A stretch of 64,000 nucleotides of DNA from Pseudomonas thermotolerans DSM 14292 (GTDB taxonomy: Bacteria; Pseudomonadota; Gammaproteobacteria; Pseudomonadales; Pseudomonadaceae), in NCBI RefSeq assembly GCF_000364625.1, contig NZ_KB822608.1, positions 87,417-151,416 of the forward strand, given 5' to 3'. The position numbers and the translations under genes are program-made. Shown piece after piece: positions 45,791 through 55,406 of this stretch. Positions within the stretch are counted from its first letter, which is position 1, and every line of letters starts with the position of its first letter. The notes beneath the pieces were generated by a model, which was not told where the DNA came from, ran no database searches, and saw only the letters and a list, made by a program, of their open reading frames with translations.

Positions 45791-46800
45791 TGCACCAACC
45801 AGAGCGTTCGCCGTCGGAGAGCTACTTCTGGCCCGTGGTCTGGGCCGTGGGGCTGCATGCCCTGATGTTCGCCATGCTGTTCATCAGCTTCGCCTTCGCG
45901 CCGGAACTGCCGCCGGCCCGTCCGGTGGTGCAGGCGACCCTTTACCAGCTCAAGTCGCAGAGCCAGGCCACCACTCAGACCACCGAGAAGGTCGCCGGCG
46001 AGGCCAAGAGGAGTGCCGCGCCGCAGTACGAGACCGAGCGTCTGGAGCAGAAGAAGGCCGAGGAACAGCGGATGGCCGCCGCCAAGGCCGCGGAACAAAA
46101 ACGCGCCGAGGAGGCTCGAAAGGCCGAGGAGGCTGCCAGGGCGGCCAAGGCCAAGGCCGAAGCCGAGGCGGCAGCCAAGAAGGCCGAGGCCGAGCGCAAG
46201 GCCGCTGAGCAGAAGCGCCAGGCGGAAATCGCCAAGAAGAAGGCCGAGGAAGAGGCGAAGAAGAAGGCCGCTGCCGAAGCAGCGAAGAAGAAGGCGGAGG
46301 AAGAGGCCAAGAAGAAGGCGGCCGCCGAAGCAGCGAAGAAGAAGGCCGCCGAGGAGGCCAGGAAGAAAGCGGCTGCCGAGGCTGCGAAGAAGAAGGCGGC
46401 CGAGGAAGCCAAGCGCAAGGCCGCCGAGGATCAGAAGGCCGCGGCCCTGGCCGAGCTGCTGTCGGACAGCGTCGAGCGTCAGCAGGCCCTGGCCGAGACC
46501 CATGGCGACCAGGTGGCAGGCAACCTCGACGACCTGATCGTCAAGCTGATCACTGAAAACTGGCAGCGGCCGCTGTCGGCCCGTCGGGGTATGAGCGTCG
46601 AGCTGCTGATCCAGATGCTGCCGGACGGCACCATCACCAACGCCAGCGTGTCCCGCTCCAGTGGTGACGGTCCCTTCGACGCTTCCGCGGTGGCCGCGGT
46701 ACGCAACGTCGGCCGCATTCCCGAAATGCAACAATTGGACCGCGCTACCTTCGACCGCATGTACAGGCAGCGCCGCGTGATCTTCAAACCGGAGGATTGA
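45790..46800 (+). CDS. tolA: Tol-Pal system protein TolA
   Basis: 336 residues. Membrane helix about 13-36 ([24 protein letters not shown]). A long Ala/Lys/Glu helical domain II about 80-220 that spans the periplasm; within it a 17-residue unit is repeated three times (listed separately). C-terminal TolA domain III about 240-336 ([23 protein letters not shown]). It links the TolQR motor to TolB-Pal. Its stop overlaps a possible TTG start of tolB. Confidence 0.96.
   Translation: MHQPERSPSESYFWPVVWAVGLHALMFAMLFISFAFAPELPPARPVVQATLYQLKSQSQATTQTTEKVAGEAKRSAAPQYETERLEQKKAEEQRMAAAKAAEQKRAEEARKAEEAARAAKAKAEAEAAAKKAEAERKAAEQKRQAEIAKKKAEEEAKKKAAAEAAKKKAEEEAKKKAAAEAAKKKAAEEARKKAAAEAAKKKAAEEAKRKAAEDQKAAALAELLSDSVERQQALAETHGDQVAGNLDDLIVKLITENWQRPLSARRGMSVELLIQMLPDGTITNASVSRSSGDGPFDASAVAAVRNVGRIPEMQQLDRATFDRMYRQRRVIFKPED
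46243..46395 (+). repeat. Three tandem 51-bp units inside tolA
   Basis: Units at 46243-46293, 46294-46344 and 46345-46395 encode [17 protein letters not shown], the same again, and [17 protein letters not shown]; a degenerate fourth begins at 46396. They lengthen the periplasm-spanning helix and could vary in copy number between strains. Confidence 0.9.
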
Positions 46801-46805
46801 TCTCT

Positions 46806-48104
46806 GTGAACACCCTGATTCGAATAGTCCTGCTCGGCCTGATCATGCTGGCCGGCAGCGTGCAGGCCGCCGATCCGCTGGTGATTTCCCACGGCGCCGA
46901 CCGTGCCACCCCCATCGCCGTGGTGCCTTTCGGTTGGCAGGGCGGCACCGTGCTGCCCGAAGACATGGCCACCATCGTCGGCAACGACCTGCGCAACTCC
47001 GGCTTCTTCGAGCCGATCCCACGGCAGAACATGATCAGCCTGCCGACCCAGGCCAGCGAGGTCATCTACCGTGACTGGAAGGCCCTCGGTGCCCAGTACC
47101 TGCTGATCGGCAACATAGTGCCAGCCGGCGGTCGCCTACAGGTACAGTTTGCTCTGTTCAACGTGGCCACCGAGCAGCAGGTGATGACCGGCAGCGTCAG
47201 CGGCGGCACCGACCAACTGCGCGACATGGCCCACTACGTGTCCGACCAGGCGTTCCAGAAGCTCACCGGCATCCAGGGCGCCTTCTCGACCCGCCTGCTG
47301 TACGTGACCGCCGAGCGCTTCTCGGTGAACAACACCCGCTACACCCTGCAGCGTGCCGACTACGACGGCGCCCGCGCGGTGACCCTGCTGCAGTCCCGCG
47401 AGCCGATCCTCTCGCCGCGCTATGCGCCGGATGGCCGCCGCATTGCCTACGTGTCGTTCGAGCAGAAGCGTCCGCGCATCTTCATCCAGCACATTGATAC
47501 CGGCCGCCGCGAGCAGATCACCAACTTCGAGGGCCTCAACGGCGCTCCGGCCTTCTCGCCGGACGGCAATCGCCTGGCCTTTGTGCTGTCCAAGGACGGC
47601 AACCCGGAAATCTATGTGATGGACCTGAACAGCAAGCAGCTGCAGCGCGTCACCAACCACTTCTCGATCGACACCGAGCCGTTCTGGGGGGCCGACGGGC
47701 AGACCCTGTACTTCACCTCGGACCGTGCCGGCCGCCCGCAGATCTATAAGACCCGGATCGGTGGCGGTGAGCCGCAGCGCGTAACCTTCGTCGGCAACTA
47801 CAACGCCAACCCGAAGCTCTCCGCCGACGAAAAGACCCTGGTGATGATCCACCGTCAGGATGGCTATACCAACTTCAAGGTCGCCGCTCAGGACCTGCAG
47901 CGTGGCAACCTGCGGATCCTTTCCGAGACCAGCCTGGACGACTCTCCCACTGTCGCGCCCAACGGCACCATGCTAATCTACGCCACCCGCCAGCAGGGCC
48001 GGGGAGTCTTGATGCTCGTGTCCACCAACGGACGCGTGAGGCTCCCGATTCCAACCGCTCAAGGCGACGTCCGAGAGCCTTCCTGGTCCCCCTACCTGAA
48101 CTGA
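46806..48104 (+). CDS. tolB: Tol-Pal system periplasmic beta-propeller TolB
   Basis: 432 residues from GTG 46806 ([22 protein letters not shown], a Sec signal peptide). The N-terminal domain (about 25-165) binds Pal and TolA. The C-terminal six-bladed propeller has repeated [15 protein letters not shown] strands ([42 protein letters not shown]). GTG 46806 is preferred because GGAGG (46791-46795) lies 10 bases upstream and the length then equals the family; the TTG at 46797 is only one base from the Shine-Dalgarno. Confidence 0.95.
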   Translation: MNTLIRIVLLGLIMLAGSVQAADPLVISHGADRATPIAVVPFGWQGGTVLPEDMATIVGNDLRNSGFFEPIPRQNMISLPTQASEVIYRDWKALGAQYLLIGNIVPAGGRLQVQFALFNVATEQQVMTGSVSGGTDQLRDMAHYVSDQAFQKLTGIQGAFSTRLLYVTAERFSVNNTRYTLQRADYDGARAVTLLQSREPILSPRYAPDGRRIAYVSFEQKRPRIFIQHIDTGRREQITNFEGLNGAPAFSPDGNRLAFVLSKDGNPEIYVMDLNSKQLQRVTNHFSIDTEPFWGADGQTLYFTSDRAGRPQIYKTRIGGGEPQRVTFVGNYNANPKLSADEKTLVMIHRQDGYTNFKVAAQDLQRGNLRILSETSLDDSPTVAPNGTMLIYATRQQGRGVLMLVSTNGRVRLPIPTAQGDVREPSWSPYLN

Positions 48105-48162
48105 CGCGGTCTTTCTCTCTGAAATTGCTTTACCACACATGGGGTTCATTAGGAGTTTGATG

Positions 48163-48660
48163 ATGGAAATGCTCAAATTCGGTAAGTTCGCTGCTCTGAG
48201 CCTGGCTCTTGCCGTTGCTGTCGGTTGTTCCTCCAAAGGCGGCGACGCTGCTGGCGAAGGTGCTGTCGACCCGAACGCCGGTTACAACGGTTCCGCTAGC
48301 GGCATCGATGGCAGCCTGAGCGAAGAAGCCGCTCTGCGCGCTATCACTACCTTCTACTTCGAGTACGACAGCTCCGACCTGAAGCCGGAAGCCATGCGCG
48401 CTCTGGACGTTCACGCCAAGGACCTGCGTGCCAACGGCGCTCGCGTCGTCCTGGAAGGCCACACCGACGAGCGCGGCACCCGCGAGTACAACATGGCGCT
48501 GGGCGAGCGTCGCGCCAAGGCCGTGCAGCGCTACCTGGTCCTGCAGGGCGTCTCCCCGGCTCAGCTGGAAATCGTTTCCTACGGCGAAGAGCGTCCGGTT
48601 GCCACCGGCAGCGACGAGCAGTCCTGGGCTCAGAACCGTCGCGTCGAACTGCGTAAGTAA
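48163..48660 (+). CDS. pal: Peptidoglycan-associated lipoprotein Pal/OprL
   Basis: 165 residues. Signal [22 protein letters not shown] with lipobox AVGC. A short flexible Gly-rich segment (25-50), then the OmpA-like peptidoglycan-binding domain (about 60-165: [30 protein letters not shown]). It anchors the outer membrane to the wall and is the target of TolB. Codon use is shifted to U-ending codons (GCT, GGT), as in highly expressed genes, unlike its neighbours. AGGAG upstream decides the start at 48163. Confidence 0.98.
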   Translation: MEMLKFGKFAALSLALAVAVGCSSKGGDAAGEGAVDPNAGYNGSASGIDGSLSEEAALRAITTFYFEYDSSDLKPEAMRALDVHAKDLRANGARVVLEGHTDERGTREYNMALGERRAKAVQRYLVLQGVSPAQLEIVSYGEERPVATGSDEQSWAQNRRVELRK

Positions 48661-48666
48661 TTCGCC

Positions 48667-49476
48667 ATGCGTATCCGCCGTGCTCTAACCGTTCTCGCGC
48701 TCGGTCTGCCCGTGGCGGCCTGGGCGGAAGTTCCCGTGGTCGATGGCAGCACCGGTTATGCCGGCAGCACCTATCCGGCGGTCGGTTACAGCAGCGGTGG
48801 CGCCTATGCCGGGGGCGGGGTGGTCACCCCGACCTCGGCACAGGGCGAGCTGTTCATGCAGCTGCAACAGTTGCAGGAAGAGGTTTCCCGCCTGCGCGGC
48901 ATGCTCGAGGAGCAGCAGAACGAGATTCAGCGTCTCAAGCAGGAAAGCCTCGAACGCTATCAGGACATCGACAGCCGACTGTCGAGCGGTGCCGCCGCCG
49001 GCGCTGCCGCCCAGCAGAATTTCCCCGCTGGCGCGATCAACGCCAACCAGATTCCCACACCGCCGGCCGGCCAACAGGCCGCCAGCGCTGAGCCGGCCGA
49101 TCCGGCGAAGGAAAAGCTCTACTACGACGCCGCCTTCGACCTGATCAAGGCCCGCGACTTCGACAAGGCCAGCCAGGCCTTCAATGCCTTCCTGCGCAAG
49201 TACCCGAACAGCCAGTACGCCGGCAACGCCCAGTACTGGCTGGGCGAGGTGAGCCTGGCGCAGGGCGATCTGCAGGCCGCCGGGCAGGCCTTCGCCAAGG
49301 TCAGCCAGCTCTATCCGCAGCACGCCAAGGTGCCGGACTCCCTGTACAAGCTGGCCGACGTGGAGCAGCGCCTAGGCAATACCGAGAAGGCCAAGGGCAT
49401 TCTCCAGCAGGTCATCGCCCAGTATCCCGGCAGCTCTGCCGCTCAGCTGGCGCAGCGCGACCTGCAGCGTCTCTGA
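48667..49476 (+). CDS. cpoB: Cell division coordinator CpoB (YbgF)
   Basis: 269 residues. Sec signal peptide (MRIRRALTVLALGLPVAAWA). N-terminal coiled coil about 55-105 (ELFMQLQQLQEEVSRLRGMLEEQ) that trimerises the protein. Gln/Pro/Ala linker. C-terminal TPR domain about 140-269 (YYDAAFDLIKARDFDKASQAF, YWLGEVSLAQGDLQAAGQAF). It coordinates PBP1B and Tol at constriction. It closes the tol-pal cluster seven bases after pal and ends in a strong terminator. Confidence 0.96.
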   Translation: MRIRRALTVLALGLPVAAWAEVPVVDGSTGYAGSTYPAVGYSSGGAYAGGGVVTPTSAQGELFMQLQQLQEEVSRLRGMLEEQQNEIQRLKQESLERYQDIDSRLSSGAAAGAAAQQNFPAGAINANQIPTPPAGQQAASAEPADPAKEKLYYDAAFDLIKARDFDKASQAFNAFLRKYPNSQYAGNAQYWLGEVSLAQGDLQAAGQAFAKVSQLYPQHAKVPDSLYKLADVEQRLGNTEKAKGILQQVIAQYPGSSAAQLAQRDLQRL

Positions 49477-49496
49477 GGCGCCGCACCGGCACCAGA

Positions 49497-49522
49497 AACC
49501 CGCGCTCGGCGCGGGTTTTTTC
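49497..49522 (+). terminator. Terminator of the tol-pal-cpoB cluster
   Basis: A perfect 9-bp stem AACCCGCGC/GCGCGGGTT with a three-base loop, followed by a T-run. Confidence 0.92.
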
Positions 49523-49560
49523 GTTTAGAATCCCCGGCTCCTTTCCTGCAACGGAGGCGG

Positions 49561-50241
49561 ATGGCCTGTTTCGCTGTCGCGCCCGTGGCTGATATGCACA
49601 AGACCCTGCGAATTACCGAGATCTTCTACTCGCTGCAGGGGGAGACGCGCACCTCGGGATTGCCGACGGTGTTCGTGCGCCTGACCGGCTGTCCCCTGCG
49701 CTGTCAGTACTGCGATACCGCCTACGCCTTCAGTGGCGGACAGCTGATGAGCCTCGAGGCCATCCTCGACCGCGTGGCGAGCTACCGGCCGCGCTACGTC
49801 TGCGTCACCGGTGGCGAACCGCTCGCCCAGCCCAATTGTCTTCCCCTGCTCGCCCGGCTCTGCGACGCCGGCTACCAGGTGTCCCTGGAGACCAGCGGCG
49901 CGCTGGATATTGCCCCGGTGGATCGCCGGGTCAGTCGGGTGGTCGATCTCAAGACTCCGGGCTCGGGGGAAGTGGCACGCAACCGCTACGCAAACCTCGC
50001 CGAGCTGACGCCCAATGACCAGGTGAAGTTCGTCATCTGCTCCCGCGAAGACTACGACTGGGCGGTGAGCCAGCTCCTCCAGTACCGGCTGGCCGAGCGA
50101 GCCGGCGAAGTGCTGTTCTCGCCCAGTCACGGCCAAATCGATGCGCGCGCGCTGGCCGAATGGATCATCGGGGACAACCTGCCGGTGCGCTTGCAGCTGC
50201 AATTGCACAAGATTCTCTGGAACGACGAACCGGGACACTGA
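49561..50241 (+). CDS. queE: 7-carboxy-7-deazaguanine synthase QueE
   Basis: 226 residues. Radical-SAM enzyme with the CPLRCQYC cluster motif (Cys-x3-Cys-x2-Cys, about residues 42-49). It converts 6-carboxytetrahydropterin to 7-carboxy-7-deazaguanine for queuosine. GETRTSG near the N-terminus and [11 protein letters not shown] are conserved. ATG 49561 has GGAGG just upstream; the internal ATG 49594 ([11 protein letters not shown]) agrees better with the length remembered from P. aeruginosa, so the start is uncertain. queC follows within two bases. Confidence 0.94.
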   Translation: MACFAVAPVADMHKTLRITEIFYSLQGETRTSGLPTVFVRLTGCPLRCQYCDTAYAFSGGQLMSLEAILDRVASYRPRYVCVTGGEPLAQPNCLPLLARLCDAGYQVSLETSGALDIAPVDRRVSRVVDLKTPGSGEVARNRYANLAELTPNDQVKFVICSREDYDWAVSQLLQYRLAERAGEVLFSPSHGQIDARALAEWIIGDNLPVRLQLQLHKILWNDEPGH

Positions 50242-50243
50242 AG

Positions 50244-50921
50244 ATGGTTGAGAAGAAGAGAGCGGTGATTCTGTTGTCCGGTGGCCTGGATTCGGCCACC
50301 GTGCTGGCGCTGGCCAAAGCCCAGGGCTATGCCTGCTACACCATGAGCTTCGACTACGGGCAGCGGCATCGCGCCGAGCTACAGGCCGCCGAGCGGGTGG
50401 CGCAGCAGCTGGGCGCGGTGGAGCACAAGGTGATCGGCCTGAACCTCGACGGCATGGGTGGCTCGGCCCTGACCGACGCCTCTATCGCCGTGCCGGAAAG
50501 CCCGACCCAGGGCATCCCGGTGACCTACGTGCCGGCGCGTAACACCGTGTTCCTGGCCCTGGCCCTTGGCTGGGCGGAAGTGCTCGGCGCACGGGACATC
50601 TTCATCGGAGTCAACGCGGTGGACTACTCGGGTTACCCGGACTGCCGCCCGGAATTCGTCGCCGCCTTCGAGCGCATGGCCAACCTGGCCACCAAGGCTG
50701 GCGTGGAGGGCGACCATTTCCGCATTCAGGCGCCGCTGCAGCACCTCAGCAAGGCCCAGATCATTCAGGCCGGGGTACGCCACGGCGTGGACTACGGGCT
50801 GACCGTGTCCTGCTACCAGGCGGACGACGACGGCCGGGCCTGTGGCAGGTGCGATAGCTGCCGGCTGCGCGCTGCCGGGTTCGCCGCGGCCGGGGTGACC
50901 GACCCGACCCGCTACCGCTGA
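50244..50921 (+). CDS. queC: 7-cyano-7-deazaguanine synthase QueC
   Basis: 225 residues. N-type ATP pyrophosphatase with PP-loop [15 protein letters not shown]-terminal zinc site [17 protein letters not shown] (four Cys). It makes preQ0 from the QueE product. Coupled to queE (two-base gap). tRNA-Lys lies 57 bp downstream on the same strand, with its own promoter. Confidence 0.97.
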   Translation: MVEKKRAVILLSGGLDSATVLALAKAQGYACYTMSFDYGQRHRAELQAAERVAQQLGAVEHKVIGLNLDGMGGSALTDASIAVPESPTQGIPVTYVPARNTVFLALALGWAEVLGARDIFIGVNAVDYSGYPDCRPEFVAAFERMANLATKAGVEGDHFRIQAPLQHLSKAQIIQAGVRHGVDYGLTVSCYQADDDGRACGRCDSCRLRAAGFAAAGVTDPTRYR

Positions 50922-50939
50922 AATTTTTTCTGCATGCTA

Positions 50940-50967
50940 TTGAAATTCCGAAATAAATCAGTATCAT
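50940..50967 (+). promoter_or_regulatory. Promoter of tRNA-Lys
   Basis: TTGAAA (50940-50945) and TATCAT (50962-50967) with 16-bp spacing, in an AT-rich stretch 11 bp before the tRNA. Confidence 0.7.
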
Positions 50968-50978
50968 GCACAGCCGTC

Positions 50979-51053
50979 GGGTCGTTAGCTCAGTGGTAGA
51001 GCAGTTGGCTTTTAACCAATTGGTCGTAGGTTCGACCCCTACACGACCCACCA
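50979..51053 (+). tRNA. tRNA-Lys (anticodon TTT)
   Basis: 75 nt with encoded CCA. The acceptor stem GGGTCGT pairs with ACGACCC, the discriminator is A and the anticodon TTT is at 51011-51013. The 3' end is the kind of sequence used as attachment site by PAPI-type islands in P. aeruginosa; here it is followed directly by a terminator and nadA, so no island is present. Confidence 0.97.
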
Positions 51054-51090
51054 TCATTCGATGCTATGCCGCCTGCGGCAGGCAGACCTG

Positions 51091-51124
51091 AAAAGCCCGC
51101 AACCTGGAGGTGGCGGGCTTTTTC
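51091..51124 (+). terminator. Terminator after tRNA-Lys
   Basis: An inverted repeat AAGCCCGC/GCGGGCTT with A- and T-tract flanks (AAAAGCC...GGCTTTTT). Confidence 0.88.
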
Positions 51125-51213
51125 GTTTGCGCCGCTGCACGCTGCCGGCAGCGTTGGGGTCCGGCCGCAGCGGCGTATAATCGTGGAACTGAACCCATTC
51201 AGAGCCTGATGAC

Positions 51214-52272
51214 ATGACCCAGATCCCCGAACGCCTGCTGGTCCAGGCCCATCTCGAGGCCAAGCGGCCGGTGCCGCTGACCCCCGAGCAGGAGGCCTTC
51301 TATCGCCGTGAGATCGCCGCGGAGCTGAAGAAGCAGGATGCCGTCTTGGTAGCGCACTACTACTGCGATCCGGTGCTGCAGGCGCTCGCCGAGGAAACCG
51401 GCGGCTGCGTTTCCGACTCCCTGGAGATGGCCCGCTTCGGCAACCAGCATCCGGCCAGGACCGTGGTGGTGGCCGGGGTCAGGTTCATGGGCGAGACCGC
51501 AAAGATCCTCAACCCCGAGAAGCGCGTGCTGATGCCGACCCTGGAGGCGACCTGCTCGCTCGACCTGGGCTGCCCGATCGAGGAGTTCTCGGCCTTCTGC
51601 GACCAGCATCCGGAGCGCACCGTGGTGGTCTACGCGAACACCTCGGCGGCGGTGAAGGCGCGTGCCGACTGGGTGGTGACCTCCAGCTGCGCCCTGGAGA
51701 TCGTCGAGAGCCTGATGGACAACGGCGAGAAGATCATCTGGGCGCCGGACCGCCACCTGGGGCGCTACATCCAGCGCGAGACCGGTGCCGACATGCTGCT
51801 TTGGGACGGTGCCTGCATCGTCCACGAGGAGTTCAAGGCCAAGCAGCTCGAGGATCTCAAGGCCCTCTATCCGGACGCCGCGGTGCTGGTCCACCCGGAG
51901 TCGCCGGAGACGGTAATCGAGCTGGCCGACGCGGTGGGTTCCACCAGTCAACTGATCAAGGCCGCGCAGACCCTGCCGAATTCGACCTTCATCGTCGCCA
52001 CCGATCGCGGCATCTTCTACAAGATGCAGCAGCTGTGCCCGGACAAGACCTTCATCGAGGCGCCAACCGCCGGTAACGGTGCAACCTGCCGCAGCTGCGC
52101 GCACTGTCCGTGGATGGCCATGAATACCCTGGAGCGCACCCTGCAGTGCCTGCGTGAGGGTAGCAACGAGATCTTCGTCGACCCGGCGCTCATCCCCAGG
52201 GCGATGAAGCCGCTGCGCCGCATGCTTGACTTCACCCATGCCGCGCGTCTGAGGCTGGCCGGCAACGCCTGA
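51214..52272 (+). CDS. nadA: Quinolinate synthase NadA
   Basis: 352 residues. Three-domain [4Fe-4S] enzyme of NAD synthesis that condenses iminoaspartate and dihydroxyacetone phosphate. Candidate cluster cysteines lie in [19 protein letters not shown] and [27 protein letters not shown] is the N-terminal conserved block. It starts [13 protein letters not shown]. In P. aeruginosa (PA1004) the pqs locus precedes it; here tRNA-Lys does. A terminator shared with the convergent protease gene follows. Confidence 0.97.
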   Translation: MTQIPERLLVQAHLEAKRPVPLTPEQEAFYRREIAAELKKQDAVLVAHYYCDPVLQALAEETGGCVSDSLEMARFGNQHPARTVVVAGVRFMGETAKILNPEKRVLMPTLEATCSLDLGCPIEEFSAFCDQHPERTVVVYANTSAAVKARADWVVTSSCALEIVESLMDNGEKIIWAPDRHLGRYIQRETGADMLLWDGACIVHEEFKAKQLEDLKALYPDAAVLVHPESPETVIELADAVGSTSQLIKAAQTLPNSTFIVATDRGIFYKMQQLCPDKTFIEAPTAGNGATCRSCAHCPWMAMNTLERTLQCLREGSNEIFVDPALIPRAMKPLRRMLDFTHAARLRLAGNA

Positions 52273-52290
52273 TCCGTCCGCGGCCACAGA

Positions 52291-52322
52291 AAAGGCCTGG
52301 TCCCATGAGGGGCCAGGCCTTT
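52291..52322. terminator. Bidirectional terminator between nadA and the M48 protease gene
   Basis: A 10-bp stem AAAGGCCTGG/CCAGGCCTTT with further CC/GG pairing towards the loop. A- and T-flanks on both sides. Confidence 0.88.
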
Positions 52323-52342
52323 GACGTTTCTGCGCCGCTTGT

Positions 52343-53776
52343 TCAGCGCATCATTTCCTTGACCATCTTCTGCCGCTCGCGCATTTCCCGCTGGCGTGCG
52401 TCGATCCGCGCGGCCAGCTGGAAGTTGCCGTTGCTGCGGCGCTTGGCGAAGTCCAGCTGCTCGATGGCCTGGTCGTAGTCGCCCACCAGGGCGAAGTATT
52501 CGGCGCGGGCCTGGTGTAGGCCGACGATGTTGCCGGACTGGCCGCGGGTTTCCGCCGCCTGGTACCAGATGTCCGGATCGCCGGGACGGCTGCGCAGAAT
52601 GTCGTCGAGGGCCTTTTCCGCCTCGGCGTAGCGCCCCTGCTTGAGCAGCAATTCGACCCGTGCCTGCTTGAGCGGATAGTTGTCGGGGAACTGGCTGAGC
52701 AGGCGCTGCAGACGGCTCTCGGCCGCGTCCAGGCGGTTGCCGACCATGTCCAGTTCGATCTGGGCGAGGTTGTAGGGAATGCTGTTCGGCTCCTTGTCGA
52801 GCAGCGGCTTCAGGGTCTCCTGCGCCTCGCTGACCCGACCGCCCTTGCCGAGGGCTAGCACCAGGCCGTAGCGCGCCGCGGGGTTCTGCGGGACCTCGTC
52901 GAGCATGGCGCGGAAGCGCTTGGCCGAGACTCCCGGAGTCTCCTCGTAGTGGAGCATCATGCGGGCGCGCAGCAGTTCGTAGCTCAGGCTGTTTTCGCGG
53001 CCCCTGCCGGGGAACTGCTCGGCGCGGTTGCGGGTGTCGGCGATACGCGACTCGGTGACCGGGTGGGTGAGCAGGAATTCCGGCGGCTTGGCGTCGTAGC
53101 GGTACTGGCGCATCAGGCGCTCGAACATGCGCGGCATGGCACGCGGATCGTAGCCGGCCTTCTCCAGGTTGAGGAGGCCGATGCGGTCGGCTTCCTGCTC
53201 GTTCTGCCGGGAGAAGCGCCGCTGTTCCTGGATGGCCGCCGCCTGGGTGGAGGCGATGGCGGCGATGCCGGCATCTCCGGCACCGGCAGCGGCGGCGACG
53301 ATACCGGCGAGCATGGCGGCCATCACCGGGATCTGCATGCGCTGCTGGGCTTCCAGACCTCGGGCGAAGTGGCGTTGCGAGAGGTGCGCCAGTTCGTGTG
53401 CCATCACCGAGGCGTACTCGGCCTCGCTCTGCGCGTAGAGGAAGATGCCGCCGTTGACCCCGATGATGCCGCCCGGTGCGGCGAAGGCGTTGAGCTGCGG
53501 GCTGTTGATGTAGACGAACTCCAGGCGCCGGTCCTGCAGTTGGCTGGTCTCCACCAGGCGATAGACACTGGTCTCCACGTAGTCCTTCAGCTGCGGATCA
53601 CGCAGCTGGCTGACTTGGCCGCGCAGCAGGCTGAGCCAGGCTCGACCGAGCTGGTGTTCCTGTTCCGGGGAAACGATGGCGGAGCTGGCATCGCCGAGCG
53701 CCGGTAGGTCGCTGGCCGGAAGGGGAGACGCGAGTAGGCAGGCGAGCGTCAGGAGGGAAGGGCGCAGTAGCTTCAT
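52343..53776 (-). CDS. Periplasmic M48 metalloprotease, BepA/YfgC type
   Basis: 477 residues. Sec signal peptide (MKLLRPSLLTLACLLASPLPAS). M48 protease domain about 45-260 with zinc motif MAHELAHLSQRH (HEXXH) and the downstream Glu in QNEQEADRIGL. C-terminal TPR repeats about 300-470 (LVLALGKGGRVSEAQETL, ELLLKQGRYAEAEKAL). BepA-type proteins assist LptD and BAM assembly or degrade misassembled products. It is divergent from the TusA-like gene, matching PA1005-PA1006 order. Confidence 0.93.
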   Translation of the reverse strand: MKLLRPSLLTLACLLASPLPASDLPALGDASSAIVSPEQEHQLGRAWLSLLRGQVSQLRDPQLKDYVETSVYRLVETSQLQDRRLEFVYINSPQLNAFAAPGGIIGVNGGIFLYAQSEAEYASVMAHELAHLSQRHFARGLEAQQRMQIPVMAAMLAGIVAAAAGAGDAGIAAIASTQAAAIQEQRRFSRQNEQEADRIGLLNLEKAGYDPRAMPRMFERLMRQYRYDAKPPEFLLTHPVTESRIADTRNRAEQFPGRGRENSLSYELLRARMMLHYEETPGVSAKRFRAMLDEVPQNPAARYGLVLALGKGGRVSEAQETLKPLLDKEPNSIPYNLAQIELDMVGNRLDAAESRLQRLLSQFPDNYPLKQARVELLLKQGRYAEAEKALDDILRSRPGDPDIWYQAAETRGQSGNIVGLHQARAEYFALVGDYDQAIEQLDFAKRRSNGNFQLAARIDARQREMRERQKMVKEMMR

Positions 53777-53875
53777 GCACGGGGCTCGTAGCGGGAAAAT
53801 GCCTTACTGTAGCCGCCCCCTTGGCCAACTGGCCAGGGTTGTGCGCTATCCTAGCCACCCGGCCTGGAGAGAACG

Positions 53876-54124
53876 ATGACCAACGCACAGCAACCGATAG
53901 CCTGCGATGCCGAGCTGGACGCCAGCGGCCTGAAATGTCCGCTGCCGCTGCTCAAGGCCAAGCTGGAACTGAACCGCCTGCCCAGCGGCGCGGTGCTCAA
54001 GGTGACCGCCACCGATGCCGGCTCGCAGCGTGACTTCCGCGCCTTCGCCAGTCTGGCGGGGCACCGCCTGCTGCTCGAGGAGAGCGAGGACGGGGTGTTC
54101 CGCTACTGGCTGCGCAAGGCCTGA
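53876..54124 (+). CDS. TusA-family sulfurtransferase-like protein
   Basis: 82 residues. TusA/SirA fold with the family motif SGLKCPLPLLKAK, whose first Cys carries persulfide sulfur. It occupies the position of P. aeruginosa PA1006, linked to molybdenum-cofactor maturation and nitrate respiration. No partner tusBCD genes nearby, so it is more likely of the PA1006 kind than the tRNA 2-thiolation TusA. Ends at a perfect hairpin. Confidence 0.9.
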   Translation: MTNAQQPIACDAELDASGLKCPLPLLKAKLELNRLPSGAVLKVTATDAGSQRDFRAFASLAGHRLLLEESEDGVFRYWLRKA

Positions 54125-54143
54125 GTGATCAGCCTACAAATGA

Positions 54144-54167
54144 CGAAGGCCGCATCTGCGGCCTTCG
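54144..54167. terminator. Hairpin between the TusA-like gene and bcp
   Basis: A perfect 10-bp stem CGAAGGCCGC/GCGGCCTTCG with a four-base loop. No T-run, but it is placed between convergent genes. Confidence 0.65.
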
Positions 54168-54185
54168 TTGCGTCTGCGCTCATGC

Positions 54186-54659
54186 TCAGCCGCGGTTCAG
54201 CGCCTGTGCGGCAGCTAGCACTTCGGCGACGTGTCCGGGCACCTTGACCCCGCGCCATTCGCGACGCAGCACGCCATCCCTGTCGATCAGGAAGGTGCTG
54301 CGCTCGATGCCCATGTACTCCTTGCCGTAGAGCTTCTTCAGCTTGATCACGTCGAACAGTCTGCAGAGCGTCTCGTCGGGGTCGGAGATCAGCTCGAAGG
54401 GGAATTCCTGCTTGCACTTGAAGTTCTCGTGGGACTTCAGGCTGTCGCGGGACACGCCGAACACCTGGGTGTTGGCGGTCAGGAACTCGGCGTGGTGGCG
54501 GCTGAAGTCCAAGCCCTCGCTGGTGCAGCCGGGGGTGTTGTCCTTCGGGTAGAAGTACAGCACCACCTGCTGGCCCCTGAGGTCGGCCAGGGAGAACTGC
54601 CGGCCACTGGTGGCCTGGGCCTGGAAGTCCGGGACGGCGGCATCGAGGGTGACGGCCAT
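54186..54659 (-). CDS. bcp: Thioredoxin-dependent peroxiredoxin Bcp (PrxQ)
   Basis: 157 residues. AhpC/TSA fold with the peroxidatic cysteine in PKDNTPGCTSEGLDF (about residue 47). The resolving cysteine five residues later, present in E. coli Bcp, is missing (Leu here), so resolution must use another Cys (FKCKQE or LCRLF) or an external thiol. ATG 54659, with AAGGAG upstream, is used; the open frame extends further without support. It follows gcvR on the same strand by 20 bp. Confidence 0.94.
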   Translation of the reverse strand: MAVTLDAAVPDFQAQATSGRQFSLADLRGQQVVLYFYPKDNTPGCTSEGLDFSRHHAEFLTANTQVFGVSRDSLKSHENFKCKQEFPFELISDPDETLCRLFDVIKLKKLYGKEYMGIERSTFLIDRDGVLRREWRGVKVPGHVAEVLAAAQALNRG

Positions 54660-54679
54660 GGTCGATCTCCTTGTGCGGG

Positions 54680-55240
54680 TCAGGCGGGCGACTGCGGGCG
54701 CCAGGGTTCGATCAGCGCGTCCAGGTTCAGGGCATCGGCGAAATCGAGGAACTGGTCGCGCAGCCAGCTGATCTGCGTGCCCGGCGGCAGGGTCACGGTC
54801 AGGGTGGCGTTGAGCATGGTGCCGCCGGTCTGCGGGGCCTGGTAGGTATCGCAGGTGAGGTTCTCCAGCTCGACGTTGTGGTCGATGAAGAACTGGCACA
54901 GCTCGCTGAGGATGTCCGGGCGGTAGGCAGCGCTGACGTAGGCCACGTAGGGCAGGGCGTTGGGGCGGACGTCCGCGGCCGACCCGCGCACCATGTTGTA
55001 CTGGAAGGCATGGCGCTTGGCGAGGACCGGGAGGTTGGATTCCAGACGGGCTAGCGCGTCCCAGTTGCCCGAAACCTGCAGGACCAGCGCGCTCAGTTCG
55101 CCGTGCCGGGTCAGGCGGGTACTGGTCACCGCGCAGCGGCTCTCGAGGCAGGCACGAGACAGTACGTTGGTCAGCACCATGGGCTTGGCACCGAGCACGC
55201 TGATGACGAGGAATTGTTCACGGACGGGGGGGGTGGACAT
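54680..55240 (-). CDS. gcvR: Glycine cleavage system repressor GcvR-type ACT protein
   Basis: 186 residues with two ACT domains (about 8-85, FLVISVLGAKPMVLTNVLSRA, and 95-175, YVAYVSAAYRPDILSELCQFF). GcvR-type proteins modulate GcvA or serve as amino-acid sensors; a DNA-binding domain is absent. Divergent from dapA and upstream of bcp, the order of P. aeruginosa PA1010-PA1008. Confidence 0.9.
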   Translation of the reverse strand: MSTPPVREQFLVISVLGAKPMVLTNVLSRACLESRCAVTSTRLTRHGELSALVLQVSGNWDALARLESNLPVLAKRHAFQYNMVRGSAADVRPNALPYVAYVSAAYRPDILSELCQFFIDHNVELENLTCDTYQAPQTGGTMLNATLTVTLPPGTQISWLRDQFLDFADALNLDALIEPWRPQSPA

Positions 55241-55406
55241 GCAGCATTCCTAAAGCGATGGGGTCGGCGGACGGGCCGTCGATCAAAGCGGGAAGGGTAG
55301 CGAAAACTGCCGCCCAGGGGAATGCCTGAGGGCCTGCGCCTCGCTTGTGCAAGGCAGGTGGCACCAGTACCATTACGGCTCTCTTTTTTCCGGCAGGAGT
55401 GGTTGC

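Noticed and set aside
46797..46805. TTG start of tolB overlapping the tolA stop
   Set aside because: Only one base separates it from GGAGG, too close to use; GTG 46806 has good spacing and gives the family length.
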